Shown: positions 1 to 11,846, counted from the stretch's first letter. The stretch: 64,000 bases of DNA from Xanthomonas translucens pv. cerealis (GCF_006838285.1 NZ_CP038228.1:1488001-1552000); one strand, 5' to 3'. The notes: a model not told the origin generated them from the letters alone. Numbers and translations: made by a program.

Positions 1-70
1 GCAATTGCGGAAAGCTCTGCATCAGGCCGTTGCGCACCGACCAGAAGGGATAGCCGCTTTTGAGATCCAT
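1..70 (-). CDS. N-terminus of FAD-dependent oxidoreductase (partial)
   Basis: The minus strand starts with ATG at 70 and reads MDLKSGYPFW then SVRNGLMQSFPQL before leaving the window. This leader resembles the start of DAO-type FAD/NAD(P)-binding oxidoreductases, whose Rossmann GxGxxG follows some 15 residues later and would lie outside the window. Only 23 residues are visible, so the family call is recognition of the leader alone. Confidence 0.5.
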   Translation of the reverse strand, partial: MDLKSGYPFWSVRNGLMQSFPQL

Positions 71-246
71 GCCTGTTCACTGCAATGGGACGTGCGCGAC
101 TAATGCGCACCGGCGGTTAAGCCGGCGTGAGATGCGGTTAGGCCCTGTGCTGGCGACAGCCGCGATTAACCCGCGTGCAGACATCCGTCACGACGCGCTG
201 TGTAGGCTGCGTGCCAGGTGCACCAATTCCAAGCAGAGGAAGCGTC

Positions 247-462
247 ATGTCGGTCGTTCTGTATATCGGTGGCAGCAAGGATGGCCAGAAGGGCGTGATG
301 CCTTATGGCTTCAGCAAATCGATGCAAGAGACCGACGCCGGGCCGGAAATCTACGTCGAGCGCGTGCTGGCGCTGAGCGACCGCCGGGTCCGGATCATGG
401 CGCTGGAATCGCTGCAGGACGAGATCGTGGTGGAACGGCTGCACCAGTATTATTCGCGTTGA
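247..462 (+). CDS. Small conserved-looking protein of unknown function (71 aa)
   Basis: The ORF starts at ATG 247, preceded by a good ribosome site GAGGAAG at about 236-242, and reads MSVVLYIGGSKDG to LHQYYSR. It has no signal peptide, membrane segment or cysteine motif and is rich in charged residues, so a small cytoplasmic protein is likely. The strong Shine-Dalgarno favours this start over the upstream in-frame codons. I do not recognise the family. It stands alone, 75 bp before the LOV kinase gene on the same strand. Confidence 0.6.
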   Translation: MSVVLYIGGSKDGQKGVMPYGFSKSMQETDAGPEIYVERVLALSDRRVRIMALESLQDEIVVERLHQYYSR

Positions 463-537
463 CGCCGGCATGCGAACCCCGGCGTGGCCGCCCGCCTAGC
501 CGGGCCAGCAACGGTTCGCATCGATCTGCCCTCGAAC

Positions 538-2166
<1,629 letters not shown>

Positions 2167-2293
2167 TCCGGTCAGGGCGGCCGATTGCGCGCGCCGACGC
2201 CGACAGGTCGGCGCGCGCCTGTCAACGGGTTCCCGGATGGCGCCGGCACTGCGAAAATAGCGGCTTTCCGCAAGGCGGCTCCGGCCGGACGCA

Positions 2294-4672
2294 ATGCACG
2301 ACACTCAGCTCGCCCAGCAGATCGCCAACACCATCGCCGCCGAGATCGGCGCGCAGCCGGCGCAGGCCCGCGCCGCCATCGCCCTGCTCGACGAAGGCGC
2401 CAGCGTGCCGTTCATCGCGCGCTACCGCAAGGAAGTCACCGGCGGTCTCGACGATACCCAACTGCGCAATCTGGAAACCCGCCTGACCTATCTGCGCGAG
2501 CTGGAAGACCGCCGCGCCGCGGTGCTGGCAAGCATCGACGAACAGGGCAAGCTCAGCGCCGAATTGCGCGCGGAGATCCTCGCCGCCGACACCAAGTCGC
2601 GGCTGGAAGACCTGTACCTGCCGTACAAGCCCAAGCGCCGCACGCGTGCGCAGATCGCGCGCGAAGCCGGCCTGGAGCCGCTGGCCGACGGCCTGCTGGC
2701 CGATCCGTCGCTGACGCCAGACAGTTTCGCCGCCGGCTTCGTCGATACCGACAAGGGCGTGGCCGACGTCAAGGCGGCGCTGGAAGGCGCGCGTGCGATC
2801 CTGATGGAGCGCTGGGGTGAAGACGCAGCGCTGGTCGGCGAACTGCGCGGCTGGCTCGCCGAGATCGGCGTGATCCGCGCGCGCGTGGCCGAGGGCAAGG
2901 AACAGGAAGGCGCCAAGTACCGCGACTACTTCGACCACGCCGAGGCGCTGGCCCAGATTCCCTCGCACCGGCTGCTGGCGCTATTCCGCGCGCGCCGCGA
3001 GGAAATCGTGTACCTGGAACTGGACCCCGGCAGCGATGCAGAGGCCGGCCACCAGTACGCCGAAGGCCGCGTCGCGCTGCGCGCCGGCATCGCCAATCAG
3101 GGCCGTCCCGGCGATCGCTGGCTGCTCGACGCGTGCCGTCTGACCTGGCGCGCCAAGCTGCACATGCACCTGTTGCTGGATCTGTTCAATCAGGCCCGCG
3201 AGAAGGCCGAAGCCGAGGCGATTGCGGTGTTCGGGGACAACCTGCAGGACCTGATGCTGGCCGCGCCGGCGGGCGCGCGGGTGACCCTGGGCCTGGATCC
3301 GGGCATCCGCACCGGCTGCAAGATCGCGGTGGTCGATGCCACCGGCAAGCTGCTCGCCACCGACACCATCTATCCGCACGAGCCGCGCAAGCAGTGGGAC
3401 CAGTCGCTGCACACGCTCAAGCAGCTGTGCACGCAGCATGGCGTGGAGCTGATCGCGATCGGCAACGGCACCGCCAGCCGCGAGACCGACAAACTCGCCG
3501 CCGACCTGATCAAGCAGAACCCGCAGCTGACGCTGGAGAAGATCGTGGTCAGCGAGGCCGGTGCGTCGGTGTATTCGGCGTCCGAATTCGCGGCCAGGGA
3601 GTTCCCGCAACTGGACGTGTCGCTGCGCGGCGCGGTGTCGATCGCGCGGCGCCTGCAGGATCCGCTGGCCGAGCTGGTCAAGATCGAGCCGAAGGCGATC
3701 GGCGTGGGCCAGTACCAGCACGACGTGGACCAGTACCGCCTGGCACGGGCGCTGGACGCGCGGGTGGAGGACTGCGTCAACGCGGTCGGCGTCCACGTCA
3801 ACACCGCCTCGGCGGCGCTGCTGTCGCGCGTGTCCGGGCTGTCGGCCAGCGTGGCCGAGAACATCGTCCGCCACCGCGACGACAACGGCCCGTTCAAGCG
3901 CCGCAAGGATCTGCTGAAGGTGCCGCGGCTGGGCGACAAGACCTTCGAGCAATGCGCCGGCTTCCTGCGCATCGCCGACGGCGACGAGCCGCTGGACGCC
4001 TCATCGGTGCACCCGGAAGCGTATCCGGTGGTGGAGCGCATCGTCGGCGCTACCGGCAAGCCGATCAAGGCGCTCATTGGCGACGGCGGTTTCCTGCGCG
4101 CGCTCAAGCCGGACCAGTTCACCGACGAAAAGTTCGGCGTGCCGACCGTGCGCGACATCCTCAAGGAACTGGAGAAACCGGGCCGCGATCCGCGCCCGGA
4201 ATTCAAGGCTGCACGCTTCGCCGACGGCGTGGAGGACATCAAGGACCTCAAGCCGGGCATGGTGCTGGAAGGCGTGGTCAGCAACGTCGCCGCGTTCGGC
4301 GCCTTCGTCGATATCGGCGTGCACCAGGACGGGCTGGTGCACATTTCGGCGTTGTCCGACAGCTACGTCAAGGACCCGCGCGACGTGGTCAAGGCCGGCG
4401 ACATCGTCAAGGTCAAGGTGCTGGAAGTGGACGTAGCGCGCAAGCGCATCGCGCTGACCCGGCGCCTGGACGATGCGCCGCCAGCGGCGTCGGCGCGTAG
4501 CGGCGAGCGCGATGGCGGCGCACGTCCGGCGCCAGGCGCGCCGCGTCGCGAGCGCGATGCCCGCGCTGGCAATGGCGGCAACGGTGGCGGCAGTGGCAAG
4601 CCGCGTGCACCCGCCGCGCCGCCGCTGAACAGCGCCTTGGCCGACGCGTTCGCCCGCGCCAAGCGCAACTGA
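2294..4672 (+). CDS. tex: Tex, RNA-binding transcription accessory protein
   Basis: The 792-aa protein matches Tex throughout. It has an N-terminal helical region, a YqgF/RNase H-like domain beginning [19 protein letters not shown] (about residues 330-450), helix-hairpin-helix segments ([20 protein letters not shown] and the following [16 protein letters not shown]), and an S1 RNA-binding domain ([20 protein letters not shown], about residues 653-725). The tail is a low-complexity Gly/Arg/Pro stretch, common in xanthomonads. Tex is a cytoplasmic factor affecting transcription and toxin expression in other bacteria. The gene is monocistronic and convergent with the large kinase gene. Confidence 0.96.
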   Translation: MHDTQLAQQIANTIAAEIGAQPAQARAAIALLDEGASVPFIARYRKEVTGGLDDTQLRNLETRLTYLRELEDRRAAVLASIDEQGKLSAELRAEILAADTKSRLEDLYLPYKPKRRTRAQIAREAGLEPLADGLLADPSLTPDSFAAGFVDTDKGVADVKAALEGARAILMERWGEDAALVGELRGWLAEIGVIRARVAEGKEQEGAKYRDYFDHAEALAQIPSHRLLALFRARREEIVYLELDPGSDAEAGHQYAEGRVALRAGIANQGRPGDRWLLDACRLTWRAKLHMHLLLDLFNQAREKAEAEAIAVFGDNLQDLMLAAPAGARVTLGLDPGIRTGCKIAVVDATGKLLATDTIYPHEPRKQWDQSLHTLKQLCTQHGVELIAIGNGTASRETDKLAADLIKQNPQLTLEKIVVSEAGASVYSASEFAAREFPQLDVSLRGAVSIARRLQDPLAELVKIEPKAIGVGQYQHDVDQYRLARALDARVEDCVNAVGVHVNTASAALLSRVSGLSASVAENIVRHRDDNGPFKRRKDLLKVPRLGDKTFEQCAGFLRIADGDEPLDASSVHPEAYPVVERIVGATGKPIKALIGDGGFLRALKPDQFTDEKFGVPTVRDILKELEKPGRDPRPEFKAARFADGVEDIKDLKPGMVLEGVVSNVAAFGAFVDIGVHQDGLVHISALSDSYVKDPRDVVKAGDIVKVKVLEVDVARKRIALTRRLDDAPPAASARSGERDGGARPAPGAPRRERDARAGNGGNGGGSGKPRAPAAPPLNSALADAFARAKRN

Positions 4673-4674
4673 GC

Positions 4675-4710
4675 GGACGCGTGCCGCCGGCTCGGCTGCG
4701 GCACGCGTCC
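4675..4710. terminator. Bidirectional hairpin between convergent genes
   Basis: A perfect 13-bp inverted repeat (GGACGCGTGCCGC, 10-base loop, complement) lies between tex (ends 4672) and the kinase (ends 4736, minus strand). There is no T-run, so it may act as a stable 3'-end hairpin rather than a classic intrinsic terminator. Confidence 0.6.
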
Positions 4711-4735
4711 GCCATCGCGTCGCCGCCGCGCCGGC

Positions 4736-7700
4736 TCAGGCCGGTTCGGCTTGCGCGCTCGGGTCCTGTTCGATGACGATCTGCGGCTGCACCATCGAGG
4801 CGGCCAGCGCGATCAGTTTGAGCGGGTCCACCGGCTTGCCCAAGTGCGCGTTGAAGCCGGCATCCAGCGCCAGCGAGCGATCCTCGCAGCGCACGTATGC
4901 GGTCAGCGCTATCGCCGGGATGCGGCTGACCGCGCCGGCGCCACGCGCGCGCACGCTGCGGATCAGGCTGTGCCCGTCGCGGCCCGGCATGCCCACATCG
5001 CTGACCAGCAGATCGTATGGACGCTCGCGCAGCAGCGATTCGGCATCGTCGGCGGACACCGCGGCCTCGACCACCGCGCCGGCTTCCTGCAGAAAACGCT
5101 GGGTGACCCCGCGCGAGTCCATGTCGTCGTCGACCACCAACACGCGCACGCCATTCAAGCGAATCCCGCCGCGCTGCATCGAGGCGACGGCATTGGCCAC
5201 ACCAGCGCTGCGCCGCGCCGGATCGGTGTTTTGCAGATCGTTGCGCGGCAGCAGCAGGGTGAAGGTGGCGCCCAGGCCGATGCCTTCGCTACTGACCGAC
5301 AGTTGGCCGTGGTGCATCTCGGCCAATTGCTTGGCGATCGCCAGGCCCAGGCCGAGTCCACCGGCGCTGCGCGTGCTGCTGGCGTCGGCCTGGCGGAAGC
5401 GGTCGAACACATGCGGCAGGAACAGCGGATCGATGCCGACGCCGCTGTCGCTGACGCTGATCCGCAAATAGGTCGTGCTGCTGTCCAGCGTCAGCGTGAT
5501 CTTGCCCGCGCTGGGGGTGAACTTGATCGCGTTGCCGATCAGGTTGGTCAGCACCTGCTGCAGCCGCACCGCATCGCCGACATAGGGCAGAACCGGGCTG
5601 TCGGCGCAAGGTGTCAGCACGATGTCGATGCCTTTGCCCTCGGCGCCTGGCCGCGCCGCATCGATCGCCTCGCCGACCAGCGCGCACAGATCCAGTTCGG
5701 CCGGGTCCAGGCGCACCTTGCCGGACAGGATCGCGCTCATGTCCAGCAGGTCGTCGATGATCTGCGACTGCGCATGGGCGCTGCGCTCGATCACCTCCAG
5801 TCCCCTGACCATGTCCTTCTCGCGCACCGCATCGCCCTGCATCAGCCGCGACCAGCCCAAGATCGCGTTCAGCGGCGTGCGCAGTTCGTGGCTCAGCGTG
5901 GCCAGGAATTCGTCCTTCATGCGGCTGGCGCGCTCGGCCTCGCCGCGCGCGCTTTGCTCGGCGGCGAGCAGTTGCTGCAGGCGCTGGTCGGTCTCGCGGC
6001 GTTCGATGACGATACCGGCCAGGTGCGAGGCCGAGCGCGCCAGGTCCTGCTCGTACATGGTCGGGTAGTGCACGAACGGGTAGTACAGCGCGACCACGCC
6101 CAGCACCTGGCCGTCGCTGGCCAGGATCGGCGTGGAGCAGCAGGCCACGATGTCCGCTGCGGTGGCCGCGACCAGGTACTCCTGCCAGTGCGGATCCACG
6201 CGCACGTCGCTGCACAGCACCTGCCGGCGCAGGAACGCGGCACGGCCGCAGCAGCCGCTGCCTTCGCCGATCGGCAGGCGCTGCATGGTCTTGCGGAACC
6301 CGGCGGGCATGCTCGGCGCGGCACCCTCCAGCAGGCATTGGCGGTGTTCGTCGACCAACATGATGGTGCAGCGCAGGCCCACGTCGCTCTGCGCTTCGAT
6401 GCCGCGCGCGATCGATTCGAGCACCGCGCTCAACGGCTTGCCGGTGGTGATCATCTCCAGCGCCGCGCGTTCGGCGGCGGTGGCGTTCTCGATGCGCTTG
6501 CGCTCGGCGATATCCAGCACCGAGCCGATGAAGCCGAGGAACTGGCCGGAGGAACTGAAGCGCGGCGAGGCGGTGTCCACACACCAGCGGTATTCGCCGT
6601 CGTGGCGGCGCAACCGGTATTCGATGGCGAACGCGCGACGGTCGGCGGCGGCGCGGGCCACTGTACGCCCGACCGCGGCGGCGTCGTCAGGATGGATCTT
6701 CTCCATCCAGCCCGAGCCCAACGCCTCCTGTTCGGTCTGACCGGTGAACAGGTACCACTGGCGGCTGACGTATTCGCAATCGCCGTCGGCATTGGCCATC
6801 CAGATCAGCACCGGCGCGTTGTCGCACAGGTTGCGGAAGCGCAGCTCGCTTTCCTGCAGCCGCTGCTCGACCACGCGGCGGTCGTGGATGTCGGTGTTGG
6901 TGCCGATCCAGCGCACGATCCTGCCCTCGCCATCGCGGATCGGAAGCGCGCGGCCCAGATGCCAGCGATAGCTGCCGTCGTGGCGCCGCAACGGATACTC
7001 GATCTCGTAGCCCTGGCCGCTGCGCACCGCTTGCGACCATGCCTGTATGGCCCGCGCCAGGCCATCGTCGGTGTGCACCTTGCGCCAGCTGTCGTAGCCG
7101 GATTCGCCGGCCAGCAGGCCGGTGTACTCGTACCAGCGCCGGTTGAAGTAATCGATCTCGCCGTCGGCGGTGGCGGTGAACACGATCTGCGGCATCGCGT
7201 CGGCCAGCTCGCGCAGGCGCGCCTCGCTGCGCGCCAGGTCCGATTGCGCGCTGGCACGCTCCATCGACTCCCAGCAGCGCGCCGCGACCAGCCGGACCAG
7301 TTCGATCTCCGCCGAGGTCCACACCCGCGGCTGCAACTGGTGCACGCCGATCACGGCGACCAGGCGGCCGGCCTTGTGCAGCGGCGCGCTCAGCAACGCG
7401 CGGGTGCCCATGCGCCTGTAGCCGGGGTCGTCGAAGCGCATCGGCGGCGCGTGCGCCTCGGTGTCCTGCACCACCCACGGCCGGTTCTCGCGCATGCACT
7501 CCAACAGGTCGCTGCCGAAATCGCTGAAGCGGAAGCGGCCGGTCACGTGTGCGGTGCGGTCGACGTAGTCGGCGCGGATCTCGAACGCGTCCTCGTCGGC
7601 ATCGACGATCGCATACGCACAGCGGCTGGCATGCAGGTGCTGGCCGAGCAGGACGGCGCCGGTCTCGCAGATGGCCTCGGCGCTGTCCAGGTTCTGCAGC

Positions 7701-8581
7701 GCGTCCTCGAGCATCAGCAGGAAGCTGTCGTGGGCCTGCGCGCGGGTCTGCTCGGTGCGGTCGATGCCGTGCACCAGTACGCCTGTGACCTTGCCTTCGG
7801 TGTCGCGCATTGGCTGGTACACGCATTCCAGCGTGGTCTCGGAAACCGCTTCGTGCGGCGTGCGACGCAGGTTGAAGGTCATCGACTCGCCAGTGAGGGG
7901 CAGGCCGCTGGCGCGCACGTTGTCGAGCAGGCGGATGAAACCCTGCTGCTGGATCTCCGGGATCGCCTCGGCCAACGGCTTGCCGACCACTTCGCGCGGG
8001 CCGACCAGTTGCTGGTAGTGCTGGTTGACGCTTTCGACCACGTAGTCCGGGCCGCGCAGGATCGCCAGCGCCGCCGGCGACTGCTCGAACGCGTCGGCCA
8101 TCTGCATGCGTTGCGCGTCCAGCTTCCGCAGCAAGACGTCGCGCTCGCGTTCCAGCTTGATCTGCGCGGTGTCCTCGGTGCACACGCATAGCACGCCGCC
8201 GATGCCGCCGCGGTCGTCGAAGATCGGGCTGTAGGAAAAGGTGAAATACACCTCTTCGTTATAGCCGTTGCGCAGCATCACGAACGGCACGTGCTCGTTC
8301 CAGGTCGACTCGCCGGTCGCCAGCACGTGCTCGGCTTGGCTGGCGACCGCCGGCCACACATCGGGCCACACCTCGGTCACCTCGCGTCCGAACGCGAAGG
8401 GGTGGCGCATCCCCAGGATCGGGATGTAGGCGTCGTTGTAGAAGTTGATCATCCGCGGGCCCCAGCGGATCACCATCGGGAAGCGCGAACTCAGGCAGAG
8501 CGACAGCGCCGAGCGCAGGCTCTGCGGCCAGTCCTGGATCGGCCCCAGCGCGTGACCGGACCAATCGGTGGCGCGCAACAA
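4736..8581 (-). CDS. Large PAS/GAF hybrid sensor histidine kinase
   Basis: At about 1281 residues, this soluble-looking hybrid kinase has several PAS/PAC modules (for example the two similar blocks around WYEYTGLLAGESG and WYLFTGQTEQEALG) and two GAF-like regions (one with LLSAPLHKAGRLVAVIGVHQ). It then has HisKA with ATLSHELRTPLNAILGW, HATPase with GGLGLGLAIAKQL, and a C-terminal receiver with the Asp in LLVSDVGMPGRDG. No membrane segments are evident. The start is uncertain: the frame stays open upstream of the TTG at 8581 into the end of the neighbouring receiver gene, but contains no in-frame ATG or GTG there. It lies about 115 bp downstream of a single-domain response regulator, and the pair probably forms an operon. 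The ligand is not predictable. Confidence 0.88.
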   Translation of the reverse strand: MLRATDWSGHALGPIQDWPQSLRSALSLCLSSRFPMVIRWGPRMINFYNDAYIPILGMRHPFAFGREVTEVWPDVWPAVASQAEHVLATGESTWNEHVPFVMLRNGYNEEVYFTFSYSPIFDDRGGIGGVLCVCTEDTAQIKLERERDVLLRKLDAQRMQMADAFEQSPAALAILRGPDYVVESVNQHYQQLVGPREVVGKPLAEAIPEIQQQGFIRLLDNVRASGLPLTGESMTFNLRRTPHEAVSETTLECVYQPMRDTEGKVTGVLVHGIDRTEQTRAQAHDSFLLMLEDALQNLDSAEAICETGAVLLGQHLHASRCAYAIVDADEDAFEIRADYVDRTAHVTGRFRFSDFGSDLLECMRENRPWVVQDTEAHAPPMRFDDPGYRRMGTRALLSAPLHKAGRLVAVIGVHQLQPRVWTSAEIELVRLVAARCWESMERASAQSDLARSEARLRELADAMPQIVFTATADGEIDYFNRRWYEYTGLLAGESGYDSWRKVHTDDGLARAIQAWSQAVRSGQGYEIEYPLRRHDGSYRWHLGRALPIRDGEGRIVRWIGTNTDIHDRRVVEQRLQESELRFRNLCDNAPVLIWMANADGDCEYVSRQWYLFTGQTEQEALGSGWMEKIHPDDAAAVGRTVARAAADRRAFAIEYRLRRHDGEYRWCVDTASPRFSSSGQFLGFIGSVLDIAERKRIENATAAERAALEMITTGKPLSAVLESIARGIEAQSDVGLRCTIMLVDEHRQCLLEGAAPSMPAGFRKTMQRLPIGEGSGCCGRAAFLRRQVLCSDVRVDPHWQEYLVAATAADIVACCSTPILASDGQVLGVVALYYPFVHYPTMYEQDLARSASHLAGIVIERRETDQRLQQLLAAEQSARGEAERASRMKDEFLATLSHELRTPLNAILGWSRLMQGDAVREKDMVRGLEVIERSAHAQSQIIDDLLDMSAILSGKVRLDPAELDLCALVGEAIDAARPGAEGKGIDIVLTPCADSPVLPYVGDAVRLQQVLTNLIGNAIKFTPSAGKITLTLDSSTTYLRISVSDSGVGIDPLFLPHVFDRFRQADASSTRSAGGLGLGLAIAKQLAEMHHGQLSVSSEGIGLGATFTLLLPRNDLQNTDPARRSAGVANAVASMQRGGIRLNGVRVLVVDDDMDSRGVTQRFLQEAGAVVEAAVSADDAESLLRERPYDLLVSDVGMPGRDGHSLIRSVRARGAGAVSRIPAIALTAYVRCEDRSLALDAGFNAHLGKPVDPLKLIALAASMVQPQIVIEQDPSAQAEPA

Positions 8582-8696
8582 CTCCCCCGTGGCGCTGTTG
8601 GCGGGCAGCCAGACAGGAGAGGGCGAGCAGTCGTTAGCGTTGATGGCGATGTCCCTCGAATCGATCCCTGCGGGGCAGGCTTCCGATCCAGGATTG

Positions 8697-9077
8697 TCAA
8701 GGTCGCGCGGTCATCTTCGCGTGAGCATCGACCAGCGCCTTGATCAGCTGTTCCGACAGGTAGGGCTTGGTCAACACCACGCCGGCAGCGAAGCCAGTGG
8801 GGAGCGACTCGGCGGCCACGCCGGTGGCAAGCACATAGGGGATGGCATGCTCGGTGAGGGCGCGCGCAACCGGCTCGCTGGTCTCGCCGGCGGCCAGGCG
8901 GAAGTCGAGCACCGCCCGGTCCGGCCGTTCCTGTTCGATCAACGCAAACGCTTGGCGCACCGATTCGGCAGGGCCAATCACCTCGGCGCCGGCTTGGGCA
9001 AGCTGCAGCTCCAGCAGTGTGGCGTTCATTTCGTCGTTCTCGACTACCAGGATACGCAGGCCCCGCAATGCCGACAT
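8697..9077 (-). CDS. Single-domain response regulator (receiver only)
   Basis: The 126-aa protein is a stand-alone receiver. It has acidic residues in VVENDEMN near the N-terminus, a probable phosphoacceptor Asp in DRAVLDFRL, a Thr in YVLATGV and the conserved Lys-Pro in VLTKPYL. There is no output domain. It lies immediately upstream of the large hybrid kinase in the same direction and may exchange phosphate with it. Which partner it uses is inference. Confidence 0.85.
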   Translation of the reverse strand: MSALRGLRILVVENDEMNATLLELQLAQAGAEVIGPAESVRQAFALIEQERPDRAVLDFRLAAGETSEPVARALTEHAIPYVLATGVAAESLPTGFAAGVVLTKPYLSEQLIKALVDAHAKMTARP

Positions 9078-9211
9078 CGCTTGCTCGTTAAGGTTTGAGA
9101 ATGGAAATTATAGCGGCAGCCGCGACAGCCCTTGTTGGATCGCGATCCCAGTGAAGATGAAGGATTTACCTCTGTCGCAGGCGGTTGCGGTCGGCTATAC
9201 TTCGCACCCGC

Positions 9212-9298
9212 GCCGAAGTGGCGGAATCGGTAGACGCAGCGGACTCAAAATCCGCCGCCCTTAAAAGCGTGTGGGTTCGAGTCCCACCTTCGGCACCA
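9212..9298 (+). tRNA. tRNA-Leu (CAA)
   Basis: The 87-nt gene has acceptor arms GCCGAAG and CTTCGGC, an encoded CCA end and a GGTTCGAGTC T-arm. The anticodon loop CTCAAAA gives anticodon CAA (UUG leucine). It has the long variable arm expected of class II tRNA-Leu. A terminator follows at once. Confidence 0.96.
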
Positions 9299-9304
9299 GG
9301 ACCT

Positions 9305-9333
9305 ACGGCAGCTTCGGCTGCCGTTTGTTTTTT
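9305..9333 (+). terminator. Intrinsic terminator after tRNA-Leu
   Basis: ACGGCAGC-TTCG-GCTGCCGT forms a perfect 8-bp stem with a UUCG-type tetraloop, followed by TTGTTTTTT, seven bases beyond the tRNA CCA end. Confidence 0.9.
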
Positions 9334-9736
9334 GCGGCGTCGGCCGGGTGCGCCGCCCTAGCCTGCGACTGCGCCGCGGCGTTCGGCCACGATCGCGACA
9401 CGCCAAACCGGCGCTGGCGTGGGCGCGGCCTGTGCGGATTGCCGTTCGAGCGTCATTGCTGCGGGTAGGGCATCTATCCATCAGAACGCAACAGCGGCGT
9501 ATCGCTGCATGTCGTCCTGCGCGGATTGGATAACGCACGTGCCTGGCCGTAGTACGGCCAGGGTGCGCCGGGGCGTTGTGATCCAGGGTGGAGCGTGTTC
9601 AAGGCGACGGCATGGGCTTGAGCCGATCGCGATCGCCGTCGGTGCCAATCCCGCGCGGCACTACGTTAAAAAACTTGAAAAAACGCTTGCGTGCGGGGGA
9701 TGCCGTCGCTAATATTCCGCTCCTCGCAGCACACGT
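9334..9736. other. Non-coding spacer, no gene recognised
   Basis: About 400 bp lie between the tRNA-Leu terminator and the first tRNA-Ala. Open frames here are shadows without family resemblance or ribosome sites. The last 70 bp, which include an AT-rich stretch (GTTAAAAAACTTGAAAAAACG near 9664-9684), probably hold the promoter of the tRNA-Ala/tRNA-Glu unit. Confidence 0.5.
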
Positions 9737-9812
<76 letters not shown>

Positions 9813-9860
9813 ACTTTTTCGGGCACTAGGCCTGTCCGCAAAAGCTACATCGTTATCAGC

Positions 9861-9936
9861 GTCCCCATCGTCTAGAGGCCTAGGACATCACCCTTTCACG
9901 GTGGCGACCGGGGTTCGAATCCCCGTGGGGACGCCA
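9861..9936 (+). tRNA. tRNA-Glu (TTC), copy 1
   Basis: The 76-nt gene has acceptor arms GTCCCCA and TGGGGAC, a GCCA end and anticodon loop CTTTCAC (anticodon TTC). It is cotranscribed with the preceding tRNA-Ala and followed by a terminator. Confidence 0.96.
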
Positions 9937-9956
9937 TTTTATTCGCAAGAGACCTG

Positions 9957-9981
9957 AAGTCCGGCAATGCCGGACTTTTTT
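9957..9981 (+). terminator. Intrinsic terminator of first Ala/Glu tRNA unit
   Basis: AAGTCCGGCA-AT-GCCGGACTT is followed by a T-run. Stem and tail are typical of a strong rho-independent terminator. Confidence 0.9.
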
Positions 9982-10041
9982 TGTGCGGTGTTTGTACATC
10001 GCACAGGAATCGAGTAAGATTCGGCTTCTGCCAGTACACGT

Positions 10042-10117
<76 letters not shown>

Positions 10118-10162
10118 AGTTTTCGGACATAGGCCTGTCCGCAAAGCGGCAACAGCATCAGC

Positions 10163-10238
10163 GTCCCCATCGTCTAGAGGCCTAGGACATCACCCTTTCA
10201 CGGTGGCGACCGGGGTTCGAATCCCCGTGGGGACGCCA
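10163..10238 (+). tRNA. tRNA-Glu (TTC), copy 2
   Basis: The mature sequence is identical to the copy at 9861-9936. It is followed by its own terminator. Confidence 0.96.
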
Positions 10239-10250
10239 TTTCATACAAAG

Positions 10251-10276
10251 ACACCCGGCACTGCCGGGTGTTTTTT
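10251..10276 (+). terminator. Intrinsic terminator of second Ala/Glu tRNA unit
   Basis: ACACCCGGCA with GCCGGGTGT forms a stable stem followed by a run of Ts, ahead of the RND relics. Confidence 0.88.
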
Positions 10277-10295
10277 GTGCGCGTTTTGCGCGCGC

Positions 10296-10640
10296 GCCGC
10301 GTGGACGACTTCGGTCGCGATCATGGTGATCGCCATGCCGTTCCACAGCGGGCCGGCGAACAGCATCACTGGGACCAGTCCGACAATGCAGGTCAGCTTG
10401 GTCATCACGATCGGGCGCAGGCGCTTGACCGCCGCGGCGATCACCGCCTCGTGCCGGCCAAGGCCATCGGCCAGTTCGGCCTCGATGCGCTCCAGCAACA
10501 GCACCGCGTTGTTGACGATGATGCCTGCCAGCGCGAGCAGGCCGAAGATGGCCATGGAGCCGAACGGGTAGCCGGTGACGAGCAGTGCCAGCGCCGCACC
10601 GATCAGCACGAACGGGTGGACGCCCACGTGCACAACCTGC
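10296..10640 (-). pseudogene. Fragment of RND efflux pump (AcrB-like)
   Basis: The minus strand reads PFVLIGAALALLVTGYPFG, then ALAGIIVNNAVLLLERIEAEL, then VKRLRPIVMTKLTCIVGLVPVM. These are membrane segments of the C-terminal half of an RND transporter. Neither the start nor the rest of the roughly 1000-aa protein is present, and the reading degenerates at both sides. The fragment is a non-functional relic, and another RND relic lies 400 bp away on the opposite strand. Confidence 0.75.
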
Positions 10641-10827
10641 GCAAGAATCTGGAAGGCGAGCGCATCACCGGCGTGCTGGTGACGGTGCGCGCGATCGGCT
10701 GCCGCTTCCAATGACCTGGAAATGGCCATTCGCGCGCCATCGCACGCACGCGCACCTGTGGCAATGGGATGGCCTGCGTATGAGTGCGCTGGCGATGGTC
10801 ACGGTGCAGGTGATCGCGTTGGGCATG

Positions 10828-11040
10828 TGGCTGCGTTCAAGTACCACGACCTGGTTTCCAATGCCGTCATCTTCTACAACGTGGTCGAACAGACCCGGAT
10901 CATGAAGTCTCTGATGCGGCAGTGGTGGGAGATCGTGCGGGAGGACGTGGCTTTCCTCAGCCCGTACGTGACCAGCCATGTGAAGCGGTTCGGGGATTAC
11001 CTGATTGACGTGGAGACGATGCCGGAAACGTGGTCAGCGC
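10828..11040 (+). pseudogene. Tn3-family transposase C-terminal fragment
   Basis: The plus strand reads YHDLVSNAVIFYNVVEQTR, then DVAFLSPYVTSHVKRFGDYL. This matches the C-terminal end of Tn3-family transposases (pattern NH/DLVANAVIFHNV... LSPY.T.H..RFG.Y). Only about 70 of some 970 residues remain and flanking sequence is unrelated, so it is a relic of a Tn3-type insertion between RND fragments. Confidence 0.65.
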
Positions 11041-11680
11041 AATGTCATTCTCACCGCCGAACTCAACGGCCACCCGCTGGGCGAGGTGATGCAACAGGTG
11101 CAGCAGCTGCCCAGCGTAAAGCGGTTGCCTCCGGGGGGAGCTTCCTCAACACCGGCAACGCCGAGGTGTTCGTGGAGCTGTTCGTCGGCTTCATGCTGGC
11201 GATGGCCGCAGCATCTACATGGTGCTGTTGCTGCTGTTCAACCACGCGCTGATGTCGATCACCATCCTGGTCGCGGTGCCGCGGTGCCGCGGTGCCGCTG
11301 TGCGCCGGCGGCGCGTTCGGGGCCTTGCTGCTGACCCAGAACATGCTCTCGCTTCCGGCGCTGATCGGCTTGCGGATGCTGATCGGCATCACCACCAAGA
11401 ATTCCATTCTGCTGGTGGACTAAGCGGTGATGGCCGAGGACGAGCACGGCATGAGCCAGCACGACGCGCTGATCGACGCCTGCCGCAAGCGCGTCCAGCC
11501 CATCGTCATGACTCCCCTGGCGATGGGCGCGGGCATGATGCCGAACGCGCTGGGCTTTCCCGGCGATTCCAGCTTTCTTGCGCCGATGGCGATCGCGGTG
11601 ATCGGCGGCCTGATCACGTCCACGCTGCTGAGCCTGATGGTGATCCCGGCCGCGTTCACCGTGGCGAGTAGCCGTCGCGG
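11041..11680 (+). pseudogene. Second RND efflux pump relic
   Basis: The plus strand reads NVILTAELNGHPLGEVMQQV, then QQLPSVKRLPPGG, then membrane-type segments in changing frames, then RKRVQPIVMTPLAMGAGMM and VIGGLITSTLLSLMVIPAAF. These are in order for the C-terminal third of an AcrB-like pump, but frameshifts (near 11120 and 11220), an in-frame TAA at 11421 and loss of the N-terminus mark a pseudogene. Confidence 0.75.
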
Positions 11681-11846
11681 CGCTTGCGCCACCGCTCGTC
11701 GCATTCGGCTGCCGGTTGAGCGCGGCGGACCAGGTGGCCCCTGCCTGCGCAATCCCGTGCAGGCAGGGGCGCCGCGTCGCTGCCCGATACCGGCGGCAAG
11801 GCCGGCCCGCTCACGATGGCTTTGGCAGTAAAATTGTTCCTGGCCG

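Noticed and set aside
3133-4500. 455-aa plus frame within tex
   Set aside because: Out-of-frame shadow of tex with low-complexity Arg/Gly content.
4751-8191. 1146-aa open frame on the plus strand
   Set aside because: It is the antisense shadow of the hybrid kinase in high-GC DNA; repetitive HQ/RA-rich sequence without domains.
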